64,000 nucleotides of DNA from the NCBI GenBank assembly GCA_018365995.1, contig JAGZIY010000007.1, positions 34,294 to 98,293 of the forward strand, in the 5' to 3' direction. Positions within the stretch are counted from its first letter, which is position 1. Each line of letters begins with the position of its first letter. The stretch comes from Butyricicoccus pullicaecorum (lineage in GTDB: Bacteria; Bacillota; Clostridia; Oscillospirales; Butyricicoccaceae). Under the pieces are notes generated by a model that saw only the letters and a program-made list of their open reading frames with translations, had not been told where the DNA came from and searched no databases. The position numbers were made by a program, and so were the translations under genes. Shown one piece after another: positions 9,655 through 18,558 of the stretch.

Positions 9655-10391
9655 ATTACCGTTCCTCCTTTTCCCAACGTGCGATTACATAGAAGTAAAT
9701 CAGGCAGACCAACGACCACCTTAATATGCGGTACGGTAATATGAATAAATGACTGCCATGAGGTTGCACCATCAATTACCGCCGCTTCATATTGATCCTG
9801 CGGTACAGTTTGCAGGGCTGCATAGACATTCACCATAATCATAGGTGCGCCAAACCAGATATTGATAAAGACAAGGGTTGGCAAGACCAAATTGGGATCG
9901 CTTAAAAATTGCAGCATACTGTCTGTCAGCCCAAGATCCCTTAAAACCGTTGGAACATAACCTTGAATACCATTGAGCATCCATTTCCATGTCAGCGCAA
10001 TGGCAACAGAAGGAAATGCCCACGGAATAATCATACAAATGCGGTAAAAAGGCTTTGTGAGAGGGTTTCGAATTCTATTGAGTGCAAGTGCACCTGTAAA
10101 TCCAACCACAACCTGTCCCAATAGGCTGCAAAATGTCCAGCCAAGTGTTGTGACAAATGCTCTCAGAAAATCAGGATCTTGTAGAATTTTTATGTAGTTT
10201 TCCAGACCGATTACTTTAAAACTCGGACGGATCAGGGTCTTATTGGTAAAGCTGTACAGCGTTGTGGAGACCAGCGGATATACCAGCAAGCATAGAACCA
10301 CGAGTATAGACGGCAAAACCAGTACCCAGCGTGTCCAATCGTGATGCTTTTTCATAAGCCGCGTTTTCGCTTTTGAGGTTATCGTGCTCAA
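9651..10391 (-). pseudogene. Carbohydrate ABC permease (MalF type), internal deletion and frameshift
   Basis: The first 225 or so residues are a normal MalF-type permease: hydrophobic spans and the EAA loop YEAAVIDGATSWQSFIHITV. Just after HIKVVVG the frame becomes unrelated (PDLLLCNRTLGKGG). In another frame the bases immediately downstream encode the expected family C-terminus LIYFYVIARWEKEER, with TAA at 9656-9658. About 50-60 codons covering the last two membrane spans, including the usual TGGGP region, are therefore missing and the frame is broken. The importer should not work unless this is an assembly error. The pseudogene sits between the binding-protein gene and the MalG-type gene. 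Confidence 0.8.
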
Positions 10392-10544
10392 GGTTTCACC
10401 CTTATATAATGGAGTGCTGCTCCATTACCTTTCTCCCAATTATGAGATAGAATAGAAGCTGTGAATCACAATGTTGTTGTCATCACAGTATTTGCAAAAG
10501 GCATAGTTTTTTCACATATTTTGCTGAATTTTGCGTATAAATAT

Positions 10545-10570
10545 CGGGGGGAACACGGAGTTCCCCCCGA
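10545..10570 (-). promoter_or_regulatory. Intercistronic GC-rich hairpin between binding protein and permease genes
   Basis: A 10-bp perfect stem (CGGGGGGAAC/GTTCCCCCCG) lies just after the binding-protein stop codon and before the permease genes, without a T-run. Such hairpins commonly protect the 3' end of the binding-protein mRNA and lower downstream expression; that role here is inference. Confidence 0.65.
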
Positions 10571-10584
10571 ATGGCGGACAATAC

Positions 10585-11922
10585 TTAACCAATCATGGTG
10601 TCAAAAATCTCATTGAGCTGTTCTTCAGCAGCCTTTGCAGCCGTTTCTACATCTGTACCATTTGTAATGATATCTTGGAACATATTCTCAATCACGCCCT
10701 GAGATGTCAGGTAGCTTGCCTGTGCTGTCGGGCCATGCTCGAAGCCGATTGCGTGTCCTGTATCTACGGCTGTTTGAATAATGTCAACGCTGTCTGAGAA
10801 AGCCTTGATTGTTTCATCATTGAGGTAAGCTTCCTTTTCAGCAATATCATTCAAAGAGGGCAGCATACCAACCGGTACCGAGTGGATAAAGTCAATATAG
10901 TTTTCATCTTCATATAAGAATTCGATAAATGCCTTGCAAATTTCAGGGTGCTCAGAGTTGTTCCATACAACGAGCGGGATATGTGTTGCCTCTGCGCTGT
11001 AAACCTGATCTCCCTCGTTCATGCGCGGCAGCGGTGCGCACTTTACATAAGGAACAGCCTCTGGTGTGTTGGACTGCACACCGCCAATCATAAAGCCAGA
11101 GTTGAAGTCAAATGCTGTCTTACCCTGATAGAACAAGGTCGCATGATCATTGACAGTATAGTTAATAGTCTCAGCAGGAGAACAATCCTTATACACCTTG
11201 AGCCAGTAGTTGATACCATCAATGACTTCCGGACTTGTGAGATTTGCCGTCAAATCGTCATTGAGCAGACTGCCTCCAGCGCTCTGTACATAATAGTTCA
11301 GATAGCGCGTGCAGAGCAGGTCGTTCGGGCTGCATGAAAAGGCAGCGCCAAATGTACCATCTTTGGTTAGTGCAACAGCGGCATCATAAAATTCGTCCCA
11401 TGTAGTGGGTACTTCGAGATTTGCAGCCTTGAGCATATCTTCGCGATACCACATGACCTGCGCATGAGAATAATACGGCACGCCGTATGTAGCACCATCA
11501 ACCGACATATCCGACAAGGCATTGGCGGAGAAACGGTCACGCCCAATGCTTTCGACCATGTCATCAACAGGCTCGAGCACTTCTGCATTGAGCATCTCAA
11601 CCACTTCGCCGGTGTTCTGTGCGGTACTCATATCCGGCAGATCACCGGTTGTCAGTCCCGCGTTCCATTTGGTGTTAAAGTCACCCCAGCTGTATGTCTC
11701 AATATTGATTTTGACATCAGGGTGCTGCTGCATAAACTTGTCTGCCGCAGCCTGCACTGCGTCCATTCGGGCACCCTGCGTAAAGGAATGCCAGAAAGTG
11801 ATTTCCCCCTTTAATTCTCCGTCAGCAGTCTGTGATGTGTCAGCAGAACTGGGGGAACCGCATGCTGCGAGTGTTGTAGCTGTCATACCGGCAGCTAAAA
11901 TCATGGATATTGCTCTTTTCAT
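10585..11922 (-). CDS. Sugar ABC transporter substrate-binding lipoprotein
   Basis: The 445-residue family-1 solute-binding protein has a lipoprotein signal peptide (lipobox LAAC, Cys about residue 21). The mature part reads GEITFWHSFTQGARMDAVQAA, a typical start of this family, and has the usual Trp/Tyr-rich sugar-binding segments (VPYYSHAQVMWYREDML). It is the first gene of the sialic-acid operon. It is probably the specificity component for 2,7-anhydro-Neu5Ac or another sialic-acid derivative, judged from the sialidase and NanOx-like genes downstream. A good AAGGAGG site precedes its start. Confidence 0.9.
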   Translation of the reverse strand: MKRAISMILAAGMTATTLAACGSPSSADTSQTADGELKGEITFWHSFTQGARMDAVQAAADKFMQQHPDVKINIETYSWGDFNTKWNAGLTTGDLPDMSTAQNTGEVVEMLNAEVLEPVDDMVESIGRDRFSANALSDMSVDGATYGVPYYSHAQVMWYREDMLKAANLEVPTTWDEFYDAAVALTKDGTFGAAFSCSPNDLLCTRYLNYYVQSAGGSLLNDDLTANLTSPEVIDGINYWLKVYKDCSPAETINYTVNDHATLFYQGKTAFDFNSGFMIGGVQSNTPEAVPYVKCAPLPRMNEGDQVYSAEATHIPLVVWNNSEHPEICKAFIEFLYEDENYIDFIHSVPVGMLPSLNDIAEKEAYLNDETIKAFSDSVDIIQTAVDTGHAIGFEHGPTAQASYLTSQGVIENMFQDIITNGTDVETAAKAAEEQLNEIFDTMIG

Positions 11923-11997
11923 TTTGTGCCTCCTTAAATTTTCTCCTTCTTTTTATTGGTAAGTATGCCAAATATTTCTTTGTATATGGTACCTATA

Positions 11998-12025
11998 ATT
12001 ATAAAGATTTTACAAAGGTTGCAAA
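11998..12025 (-). promoter_or_regulatory. Putative promoter of the sialic-acid operon
   Basis: Reading the minus strand, TTTGCA (12025-12020) and TATAAT (12003-11998) are separated by 16 bp, about 75 bp before the binding-protein start codon. The surroundings are AT-rich. An AraC-type regulator gene lies directly upstream and is the likely controller. Confidence 0.45.
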
Positions 12026-12155
12026 GAGTAAAAAGCAGGCAAAACTATAACAAATAGTTTATTTTATAATCGTTTTCTTAAACAAGTACAAAAATTAGTA
12101 TAAATTTTGGTGTATTTTTCCTAATCATAAGCAGAGAAACAGCATTTTTTTATAT

Positions 12156-13058
12156 TCAAATCCCATGTGCAGAGCGGCGGTATTCCTGTGGAGATACACC
12201 AAATATCTGCTTAAAACATTCGGAGAAGTAACTGGGGATTTCATAGCCCAAATCATACGCGATTGCAGAAATGGGGTCGTCAGTAACCAGCAAACGCCTT
12301 GCCGCATTGGTCATTTTATTTTCCTTGATGAATTGAAACAAGGTCTTGCCTGTCTGTTCCTTAAACAAACGCCGCAATGTACTGACGCTGATTCCTGCCA
12401 TATCACACAATTCTTGGCGGCTGAGATTTTCTTCTGGGTGTGTGGTGATATAATCCACAATCATTGTAATGCGCGGGTCATGTTTATGCTTTAATGATTT
12501 TTCGGCGCGCAGCTTGATGCTCGTCATATCAAAAGTGGCTTCCATGTTTTTTCGATCCTCTTCCAAGCTGTCGTCCTGATCATAATTTTCAGGTGACAGT
12601 TTGGCAATATATGCCCATATGAGATTGAGATAACCGCGAATCTCAAGCATCTTAAAGGTATTCCGTGTCAGTGCACTGGTATACAATGCTTCAAAGCATT
12701 TTTCCACCTCTGGGGTATCGCTGAAATTATGCTGCCTTGGAAAATGCCAAAGCGACTGCAATAGATCCTGACTCTCATGATATTGAATGGATCCAACGAA
12801 TCGCACACTAATAAAGACAATTTCGCTCTTTGCCGATCCAGACAGAATACTGCCTTGCGGAATATAAACAACATCTCCCGGACTCACTTCACACGCTTCA
12901 CCGTTTATCGTAAAAATTGCGTGCCCCGATACGATATAGCGCAGCAATGCATAGGGAACTTCGCTGGGTGTATAAATCCAATTGCGAGAAAAGCGGTACT
13001 TATCCACATAAAGAAAATTCGGATAGTAGTTTGAATAAATTGCTTGCATAATTTTCAC
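12156..13058 (-). CDS. AraC-family regulator of the sialic-acid operon
   Basis: The 300-residue protein has an N-terminal cupin sensor (GEACEVSPGDVVYIPQGSIL) and a C-terminal AraC-type HTH pair starting at LSRQELCDMAGISVSTLRRL and closing with FGVSPQEYRR. It lies upstream of, and on the same strand as, the binding-protein gene, with a 230-bp AT-rich gap. It probably senses a sialic-acid derivative and activates the operon; the ligand is inferred from context only. Confidence 0.88.
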   Translation of the reverse strand: MKIMQAIYSNYYPNFLYVDKYRFSRNWIYTPSEVPYALLRYIVSGHAIFTINGEACEVSPGDVVYIPQGSILSGSAKSEIVFISVRFVGSIQYHESQDLLQSLWHFPRQHNFSDTPEVEKCFEALYTSALTRNTFKMLEIRGYLNLIWAYIAKLSPENYDQDDSLEEDRKNMEATFDMTSIKLRAEKSLKHKHDPRITMIVDYITTHPEENLSRQELCDMAGISVSTLRRLFKEQTGKTLFQFIKENKMTNAARRLLVTDDPISAIAYDLGYEIPSYFSECFKQIFGVSPQEYRRSAHGI

Positions 13059-13248
13059 CTCTTGTTAAAAGAGTACACTTTTATCTCAAAAAACACAAAC
13101 ATTTTTAGATATATTTTGAACATTTCTCCAATTTATACAATTAAATCGCTTATTCTTTATCATTTTTGTTATATCACTTGTCAGAATCCTGCATCCTTTT
13201 CTCAGCAGTATTGTTCAAATAACAAACGCGTTCACACATTATCTTTGG

Positions 13249-13300
13249 TTGCATCTTACCCTACAATTATAGTATAATATTTAATAAACTTACTGTAAGT
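13249..13300 (+). promoter_or_regulatory. Promoter and palindromic operator of the TetR-type gene
   Basis: TTGCAT (13249-13254) and TATAAT (13273-13278) are 18 bp apart. A perfect palindrome ACTTACTGTAAGT at 13288-13300 falls at the expected transcription start, a position suited to autorepression by the downstream TetR-family protein. Confidence 0.6.
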
Positions 13301-13326
13301 CGTTCGGGCATTGAGGAGGCGATTTC

Positions 13327-13887
13327 TTGCCAGATTCCAATATCACCAAGCGTGCACTCGCACAAACCTTAAAGGACTTGATGGCGCATGCCCCCTTTTC
13401 CAAAATCAGCGTTGGGGATCTGTGTACCGCCTGCGGTATGAGCCGTAAAAGCTTTTACTATCATTTCCGCGACAAGTATGACCTTGTCAACTGGATTTTT
13501 TATACCGAGTTTATCACAGAGGTACAGAACAACACCTATGATACTGCTTGGGACTTTCTGAAAGACATCTGTACCTATTTTTATAGAGAACGTATCTTTT
13601 ACCAAAAGGCAATGCAGATCCAAGGGCAAAACTCATTCTGTGAATATTTTTCTGAGGTCATGGAGCCGTTCATTCAAACCTTTTTGGATAATATCTTCCA
13701 TACCGAGGGACAAAGCGAATTTTCCCGCGTCTTTTTGACAGATGCCTTTTTGGTCTCCCTCATGCGATGGCTGAGAACCGCCCATCCACTCCCTCCCGAT
13801 CTCTATTTAGACAACCTCAAGCATTTACTCATCGACCTTTCCCGACGTATCCTCTTAGACTTTGATCCCGATGCGGCAACCAAATAA
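13327..13887 (+). CDS. TetR-family transcriptional regulator (DhaS-like)
   Basis: The 186-residue regulator has an N-terminal TetR DNA-binding domain: TKRALAQTLKDLMAHAPF, then the HTH core VGDLCTACGMSRKSFYYHF. The C-terminal part resembles the DhaS/TetR_C_8 type, with WIFYTEF following the HTH. The start is TTG at 13327, supported by GAGGAGG 7 bp upstream. No obvious target gene is adjacent except the palindrome in its own promoter, so it may repress itself. Confidence 0.85.
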   Translation: MPDSNITKRALAQTLKDLMAHAPFSKISVGDLCTACGMSRKSFYYHFRDKYDLVNWIFYTEFITEVQNNTYDTAWDFLKDICTYFYRERIFYQKAMQIQGQNSFCEYFSEVMEPFIQTFLDNIFHTEGQSEFSRVFLTDAFLVSLMRWLRTAHPLPPDLYLDNLKHLLIDLSRRILLDFDPDAATK

Positions 13888-13922
13888 AAAAGGGTGAACA
13901 TTAAAATGTTTCACCCTTTTTT
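13886..13922. terminator. Bidirectional terminator between convergent genes
   Basis: AAAAAAGGGTGAACATT is nearly complementary to AATGTTTCACCCTTTTTT, with A and T runs on both sides. It ends the TetR-type gene on the plus strand and overlaps the 3' end of the minus-strand gene ending at 13911. Confidence 0.85.
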
Positions 13923-14765
13923 CATGAGTTGTGCTTGGATCCGGTCAAAATCCGCCTTTGCCGCAATTGGAATCATCGGAATAATTGGATTTTGACGCAA
14001 TTCTATGATTTCCCGTGCAATCTCCTGCGCTTCTCGGCTGTCCCGCTCCTGTACAATGGCAAAATACGGACCGCTCTGTTTGGAAAACCATGCTCTGATA
14101 CTTTCTGCGGTTTCCTCCGCGCTGCATATATGATACACCCCATATAGACATTTTGCCTGGCGCAAAATCTCCTGTGCCCTTGCACGCTCAGGCGCGTCAC
14201 AAAGCGCAGTACATACCGTATGGCAAAGTGCGATTCGTGCCGCTGTCTGATGATCAATCAAAAACGGGGGTACAAGGAGCAGTGTTGCCGTTTGCTCAAA
14301 AGGCAGCTGCAATGCAGTCGCAAGCGCCTTCCGGCTGTTGACCTGCACAAAAAATGTGCGCACGCCCTTTGCAATATCTCGCTGCATCTGTATCCGCAAG
14401 GCACATGATGTGTCTGCCTCTGTAATCGTTAGGGATTTCGCCCAGTCCTGTTCTTCCGCAGCCTGCCGCAGCAGCCTGCCGCCCTCTGCCCAGCTGTCCC
14501 AGCCCAATGCAACACTGAAATGCTGTATGCTTTTATGTGTAACCTCACGTACCATACGCTCCAGCAAGGCATAGCAAGGGCTATCCTGCTTTTGCAGCAC
14601 CTGCTGCAAAAAAGAAAAAATCTCCTGTGCCGTCTTACCCTGCACAAGCTCCTGCCCCAAATCCACCATACGGCGCAGTCCACGCTTGGGGTCTGCATCA
14701 ATTTCCTGTATGGCGCGTCCAACGACGGATAACAGCAGCATACGCTTCATAGACAATGCCGGCAT
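13911..14765 (-). CDS. Hypothetical protein (284 aa)
   Basis: This is a long open frame with normal codon use but no family I can name. The protein looks cytoplasmic, with no signal peptide or membrane span. It is rich in Ala, Gln and Glu helices, ends in charged helices (RDSREAQEIAREIIELRQ) and contains several Cys residues (CALRIQ, ALCHTVCTALCD, AKCLYGVYHICS). It lies convergent to the TetR-type gene and divergent from the TPR/SUFU gene. Confidence 0.7.
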   Translation of the reverse strand: MPALSMKRMLLLSVVGRAIQEIDADPKRGLRRMVDLGQELVQGKTAQEIFSFLQQVLQKQDSPCYALLERMVREVTHKSIQHFSVALGWDSWAEGGRLLRQAAEEQDWAKSLTITEADTSCALRIQMQRDIAKGVRTFFVQVNSRKALATALQLPFEQTATLLLVPPFLIDHQTAARIALCHTVCTALCDAPERARAQEILRQAKCLYGVYHICSAEETAESIRAWFSKQSGPYFAIVQERDSREAQEIAREIIELRQNPIIPMIPIAAKADFDRIQAQLMKKG

Positions 14766-14982
14766 CTGCTCCCCTCCCTCTCCGCTTCTAAACTCTATTT
14801 TATCTTACCCCCAAAGCTGCAAAATGCAAAGGGACAATTCCAAAAATCTGTCCGAAAAAGCATCTTCTGTATACATGGAAGAAAGGTATTTATTCTCCTG
14901 CGCCATCTATATACAAAAGATGACAAGTTTGTACAAATATGATATACTATTACGCAATTAGATACTGAAGGAGATTTACCCG

Positions 14983-16104
14983 ATGGACGCCACATTCTTT
15001 CAAAGGCTGGAATACCTGCATGAGACAAATCAATATTTGAAAATTGTAGAAACCATTGAAGCCCTTCCCTCACAGGAACAAGATACAGAAGTCATTGGGC
15101 ATTTGGCGCGTGCATACTATCATCTTGCGCAATATGATCGCGCCTTAGAGCTGTTTTTTTCTGCGCCGCAGCCTGACAGCTTCGTCTGGAATTTTCACAT
15201 TGGGTGTTCCTACTACTTCACCCACAGACCTTTGCAGGCACTGCCCTATTTTGAACAGGCGTTTACATATCAGCCAACTCCCGACGTGGCGGATTTCATT
15301 GCACGCTGTCAGACTTCCGTTTTTGCCAACAAAACCCTCGCCTGTATCCGTGCCACAAAGCACGATGCAGACAACTATCTGCCCCGCAGCGTTCCGGAAG
15401 CTGCGCCAAAGGAGCAGCCCACATCGGCATTTCCCTCTGTCATCACGTATTTGCCCCGCGATCTTGCTGCGGTACAGGCGCATATCGAGCAGCACTTCGG
15501 CCCCATTGCTGCCGTCTTGACCTTTCACACCTCGCGGGCTATGGAAATCAAGCTTTGCGTCTGCGCACCTACCAGAGAGCGCAATTACTATACGATTTCG
15601 ACCTTGGGCATGGGGGCACTTCCCATGTCCCTGCCCAAAGAACAGCAGATTCCCGCACGTATGGAGCTGATCATGACACTGCCTGCCGACTGGCATTTTG
15701 ACCCCAGCGATGAACAGTGGTCTTGGCCTCTGCGCTGGCTGCTCATCACGGCTTATCTGCCCTTTGATGAAAACACATGGCTTGGCTATGGACACACCCT
15801 TTCCACAAGCGCCGACCATACGCCCTTTGATGCCAGCACAAAGCAGTCCAGCATCTTACTTGTTGACTTACAGGATCAGCCAAAAGACGCAGCACAGTGT
15901 ACCCTGCCCGACGGAGAAATCGTCCGCTTTCTGCACATGCTTGCTCTCTATCCGGAGGAACTGGCATACAAATCACAGTATGGTGCGGCGGCTCTCCTGC
16001 GGCAAATGTCAAACACCGGACATATCATTCGCCCCTACCGACTCAACACCTGTACGCCGGAGCTGCTGTCCCCGCGCAGCAACCCCTCCCCCTATCTTTG
16101 TTAA
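14983..16104 (+). CDS. TPR-repeat protein with suppressor-of-fused (SUFU) domain
   Basis: The 373-residue protein starts at ATG 14983 after GAAGGAGAT. The N-terminus (about residues 1-110) has TPR-like helices (HLARAYYHLAQYDRALELFF, IGCSYYFTHRPLQALPYFEQAF). From about residue 150 it resembles bacterial suppressor-of-fused proteins: HIEQHFGPIAAVLTFHT, YYTISTLGMGALPM, ARMELIMTLPADW, and LPFDENTWLGYGHT. Bacterial SUFU proteins often act as immunity-like or unknown-function proteins. The TPR fusion suggests a protein-binding role, which is inference. Confidence 0.75.
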   Translation: MDATFFQRLEYLHETNQYLKIVETIEALPSQEQDTEVIGHLARAYYHLAQYDRALELFFSAPQPDSFVWNFHIGCSYYFTHRPLQALPYFEQAFTYQPTPDVADFIARCQTSVFANKTLACIRATKHDADNYLPRSVPEAAPKEQPTSAFPSVITYLPRDLAAVQAHIEQHFGPIAAVLTFHTSRAMEIKLCVCAPTRERNYYTISTLGMGALPMSLPKEQQIPARMELIMTLPADWHFDPSDEQWSWPLRWLLITAYLPFDENTWLGYGHTLSTSADHTPFDASTKQSSILLVDLQDQPKDAAQCTLPDGEIVRFLHMLALYPEELAYKSQYGAAALLRQMSNTGHIIRPYRLNTCTPELLSPRSNPSPYLC

Positions 16105-16201
16105 AAGCATATAAAATCAGGCTGTCTGACAATGATGGGTTCTCCCATCTCGAAATCTTTGTGATTCCGAGTTTCTGCCCCTAAGGAGAACCGATCAAAC
16201 A

Positions 16202-17155
16202 TCAACAGCCTATTTTGTTTATAATGCGTGTACCTGTTTTGCCTTCGATTCCCTCACGCGCCTTTGCAAGCAATGTGATAAGTGCTGTACGTTTGGGTGC
16301 AGATGCGACAAATTTGACGGCTGCCTGCACCTTGGGCAGCATAGACCCCGCCGCAAACTCTCCTGCGGCGCAATAGCATTTTGCCTCCCCGATTGAAAGA
16401 GTATCCAGCCATTTTTGGTCAGGCTTTCCAAAGCGAATGGCACATTTTTCGACTGCTGTCAGGATAATCAGCATATCCGCATCTACCTGCTGTGCCATTA
16501 GACTGCTTGTAAAGTCCTTGTCGACCACCGCACTCACACCCTTTAGCCCATTGCCCTGCCGAACGACCGGAATCCCACCGCCGCCGGCAGCAATCACGAC
16601 CTGCCCCGCCTCAAACAATGTGCGAACCGTGTCGATCTCCACAATCTCTATCGGCTTTGGACTGGCAACCACACGCCTCCAGCCGCGTCCTGCGTCCTCC
16701 ATCATGGTGTAGTTCTTTTCTCTTTGCAGTCTTTGTGCTTCTTCTTTGGACATAAATCGTCCAATGGGCTTGGACGGACGACGGAACGCAGGGTCGTGCG
16801 GGTCTACAACAACCTGCGTGATTACAGTGGCACAGGGTTTCGGGATTCCACGGTTCAACAACTCCTCGCGCAGTGCATTTTGCAAATCATATCCAATGTA
16901 GCTTTGGCTCATCGCCACACAGACCGACAGCGGAATGACCGGAAACTCCTGCTCTGCTGCATGGGTCAACGCGTTGACCGCATGATGAATCATACCCACT
17001 TGGGGTCCATTTCCATGTGATACAATGACCTCATGCCCTGCTTCGATGAGGTCTGCGACCACCCTTGCGGTATCTTTCACAGCCGTCATCTGCTCACTTA
17101 GCGTATCCCCCAGCGCATTGCCGCCCAGTGCAATCACAATCCTTTTTCCCATCAT
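16202..17155 (-). CDS. arcC: Carbamate kinase
   Basis: Carbamate kinase interconverts carbamoyl phosphate plus ADP and carbamate plus ATP, usually making ATP at the end of arginine deiminase or purine/agmatine breakdown. The 317-residue protein shows the family pattern: VIALGGNALGD near the N-terminus, VSHGNGPQVGM, SQSYIGYDLQNALREEL, VIAAGGGGIPVV, AVVDKDFTSSLMA and GSMLPKVQAAVKFV. The start is placed at 17155, where GAAAGG lies 6 bp before ATG ATG GGA. No arcA or arcB gene is adjacent. It is divergent from pyrB, another carbamoyl-phosphate enzyme. Confidence 0.94.
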   Translation of the reverse strand: MMGKRIVIALGGNALGDTLSEQMTAVKDTARVVADLIEAGHEVIVSHGNGPQVGMIHHAVNALTHAAEQEFPVIPLSVCVAMSQSYIGYDLQNALREELLNRGIPKPCATVITQVVVDPHDPAFRRPSKPIGRFMSKEEAQRLQREKNYTMMEDAGRGWRRVVASPKPIEIVEIDTVRTLFEAGQVVIAAGGGGIPVVRQGNGLKGVSAVVDKDFTSSLMAQQVDADMLIILTAVEKCAIRFGKPDQKWLDTLSIGEAKCYCAAGEFAAGSMLPKVQAAVKFVASAPKRTALITLLAKAREGIEGKTGTRIINKIGC

Positions 17156-17635
17156 ATCCAACCTTTCTTCCCATTCTCCGTGACAATATATGGTTATCCT
17201 TATCTTACGCATACAAAAAACAAAAGTCAATGGACTTTTATTTTTTGGTGTAAAAGGGAAAATTTCAGCTTGCTTTCTATATGCTTTGAGCGCTCCCGAT
17301 TTGCTTTGCGGCGGCGCGCTGTTTGATGCTGTTCTCTGTACCAATTTCGGTGCCGATACCTGTTTCTGCAAAGAGGAAAATCTTTTTAGACACAAAATTT
17401 TTATGGCTTTTCATGATTTCGTATGCTATACTGAATAAAAATGCAGCACGCAAAAGGCAGAAAAGCGGCGAATGATTTGTGCCTTGCTCTCGATGCACTG
17501 TGGCAGGGCGTGTACGCGGGTACTCTGATTTCATGCAGCGACAGCTGCAAAAAAATTTTGCCTTTTTCTGGATTTCCCGAATATTTTTTTCTGCTGCCCT
17601 TGCGAAATGTAGACACCAGATTTTAGGAGGATATT
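17156..17635 (+). promoter_or_regulatory. arcC-pyrB intergenic region with possible pyrBI leader
   Basis: This 480-bp divergent region carries an open frame at 17441-17626 that ends in TAG right before the pyrB ribosome site (AGGAGG at 17628-17633). It includes U-rich stretches and small hairpins (GCAGC/GCTGC at about 17534-17547; GCAAAA/TTTTGC followed by CTTTTTC). This resembles a leader-peptide attenuator like that of E. coli pyrBI, but the stems are weak. No PyrR-binding sequence was recognised. Confidence 0.35.
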
Positions 17636-18556
17636 ATGCGTCACTTGATTGACCCGCTCGACTTTACCGTGGAGGAAACACAGGAGCTGCTTGCTCTGGC
17701 AAACCGCATCGCCGCAAATCCGGCGGCATACCAGTCGGTTTGTGCACACAAAAAGCTTGCCACCCTGTTTTATGAGCCTTCGACACGCACCCGCCTTTCC
17801 TTTGAATCGGCAATGCTGAACCTTGGCGGCTCTGTGCTCGGCTTTTCGAGCGCAGACTCCTCCTCAGCCTCAAAGGGAGAATCGGTTGCAGACACCATCC
17901 GTGTCATTTCGTGCTATGCAGATATCGCCGCCATGCGTCACCCCAAGGAGGGCGCACCGCGCAGAGCCGCACATTTTTCGTCCATTCCGGTCATCAATGC
18001 CGGAGACGGCGGACATCAGCACCCGACCCAGACCCTGACCGACCTGCTGACCATCTACCGCCGCAAGGGACGTCTGCACGACCTAACCATTGGACTGTGC
18101 GGTGACCTCAAATTTGGGCGTACAGTACATTCCCTCATCAAGTCATTGTCCCGCTATACAGGAATTCGCTTTATTCTCATTTCTCCCGAGGAACTGCGCG
18201 TGCCAGACTATGTAATCACCGAGGCACTAACTCCCAACCACATTGCCTATATAGAGACCACCAGCCTCGAGAACGCAATGCCCGAACTGGATATCCTTTA
18301 TATGACCCGCGTACAGAGAGAGCGCTTTTTCAATGAAGAGGATTATATCCGTCTCAAGGATACCTATATCCTGACAGCAGATAAAATGAAGCTTGCCAAA
18401 AATGATATGGCGGTGCTGCATCCCCTGCCGCGTGTCAATGAAATTGCTCTGCCAGTGGACGATGACCCGCGTGCAGCATATTTTGAGCAGGTACAAAACG
18501 GCGTTTATGTGCGCATGGCGCTGATTATGACACTACTGGGTCTTACGGAGGAATAA
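17636..18556 (+). CDS. pyrB: Aspartate carbamoyltransferase catalytic subunit
   Basis: PyrB joins carbamoyl phosphate and aspartate to carbamoyl aspartate, the committed step of pyrimidine synthesis. The 306-residue protein has the carbamoyl-phosphate loop FYEPSTRTRLSFESA (STRTR at 49-53), the SSxxKGES loop (SSASKGES), HPTQTLTDLLTI and the aspartate-binding HPLPRVNEI. It has a strong AGGAGG and is followed 2 bp later by pyrI, so the two subunits should be co-made and form the regulated c6r6 holoenzyme. Confidence 0.97.
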   Translation: MRHLIDPLDFTVEETQELLALANRIAANPAAYQSVCAHKKLATLFYEPSTRTRLSFESAMLNLGGSVLGFSSADSSSASKGESVADTIRVISCYADIAAMRHPKEGAPRRAAHFSSIPVINAGDGGHQHPTQTLTDLLTIYRRKGRLHDLTIGLCGDLKFGRTVHSLIKSLSRYTGIRFILISPEELRVPDYVITEALTPNHIAYIETTSLENAMPELDILYMTRVQRERFFNEEDYIRLKDTYILTADKMKLAKNDMAVLHPLPRVNEIALPVDDDPRAAYFEQVQNGVYVRMALIMTLLGLTEE

Positions 18557-18558
18557 AC

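Noticed and set aside
15145..15819. Minus-strand open frame inside the TPR/SUFU gene
   Set aside because: Shadow of the well-supported plus-strand gene.
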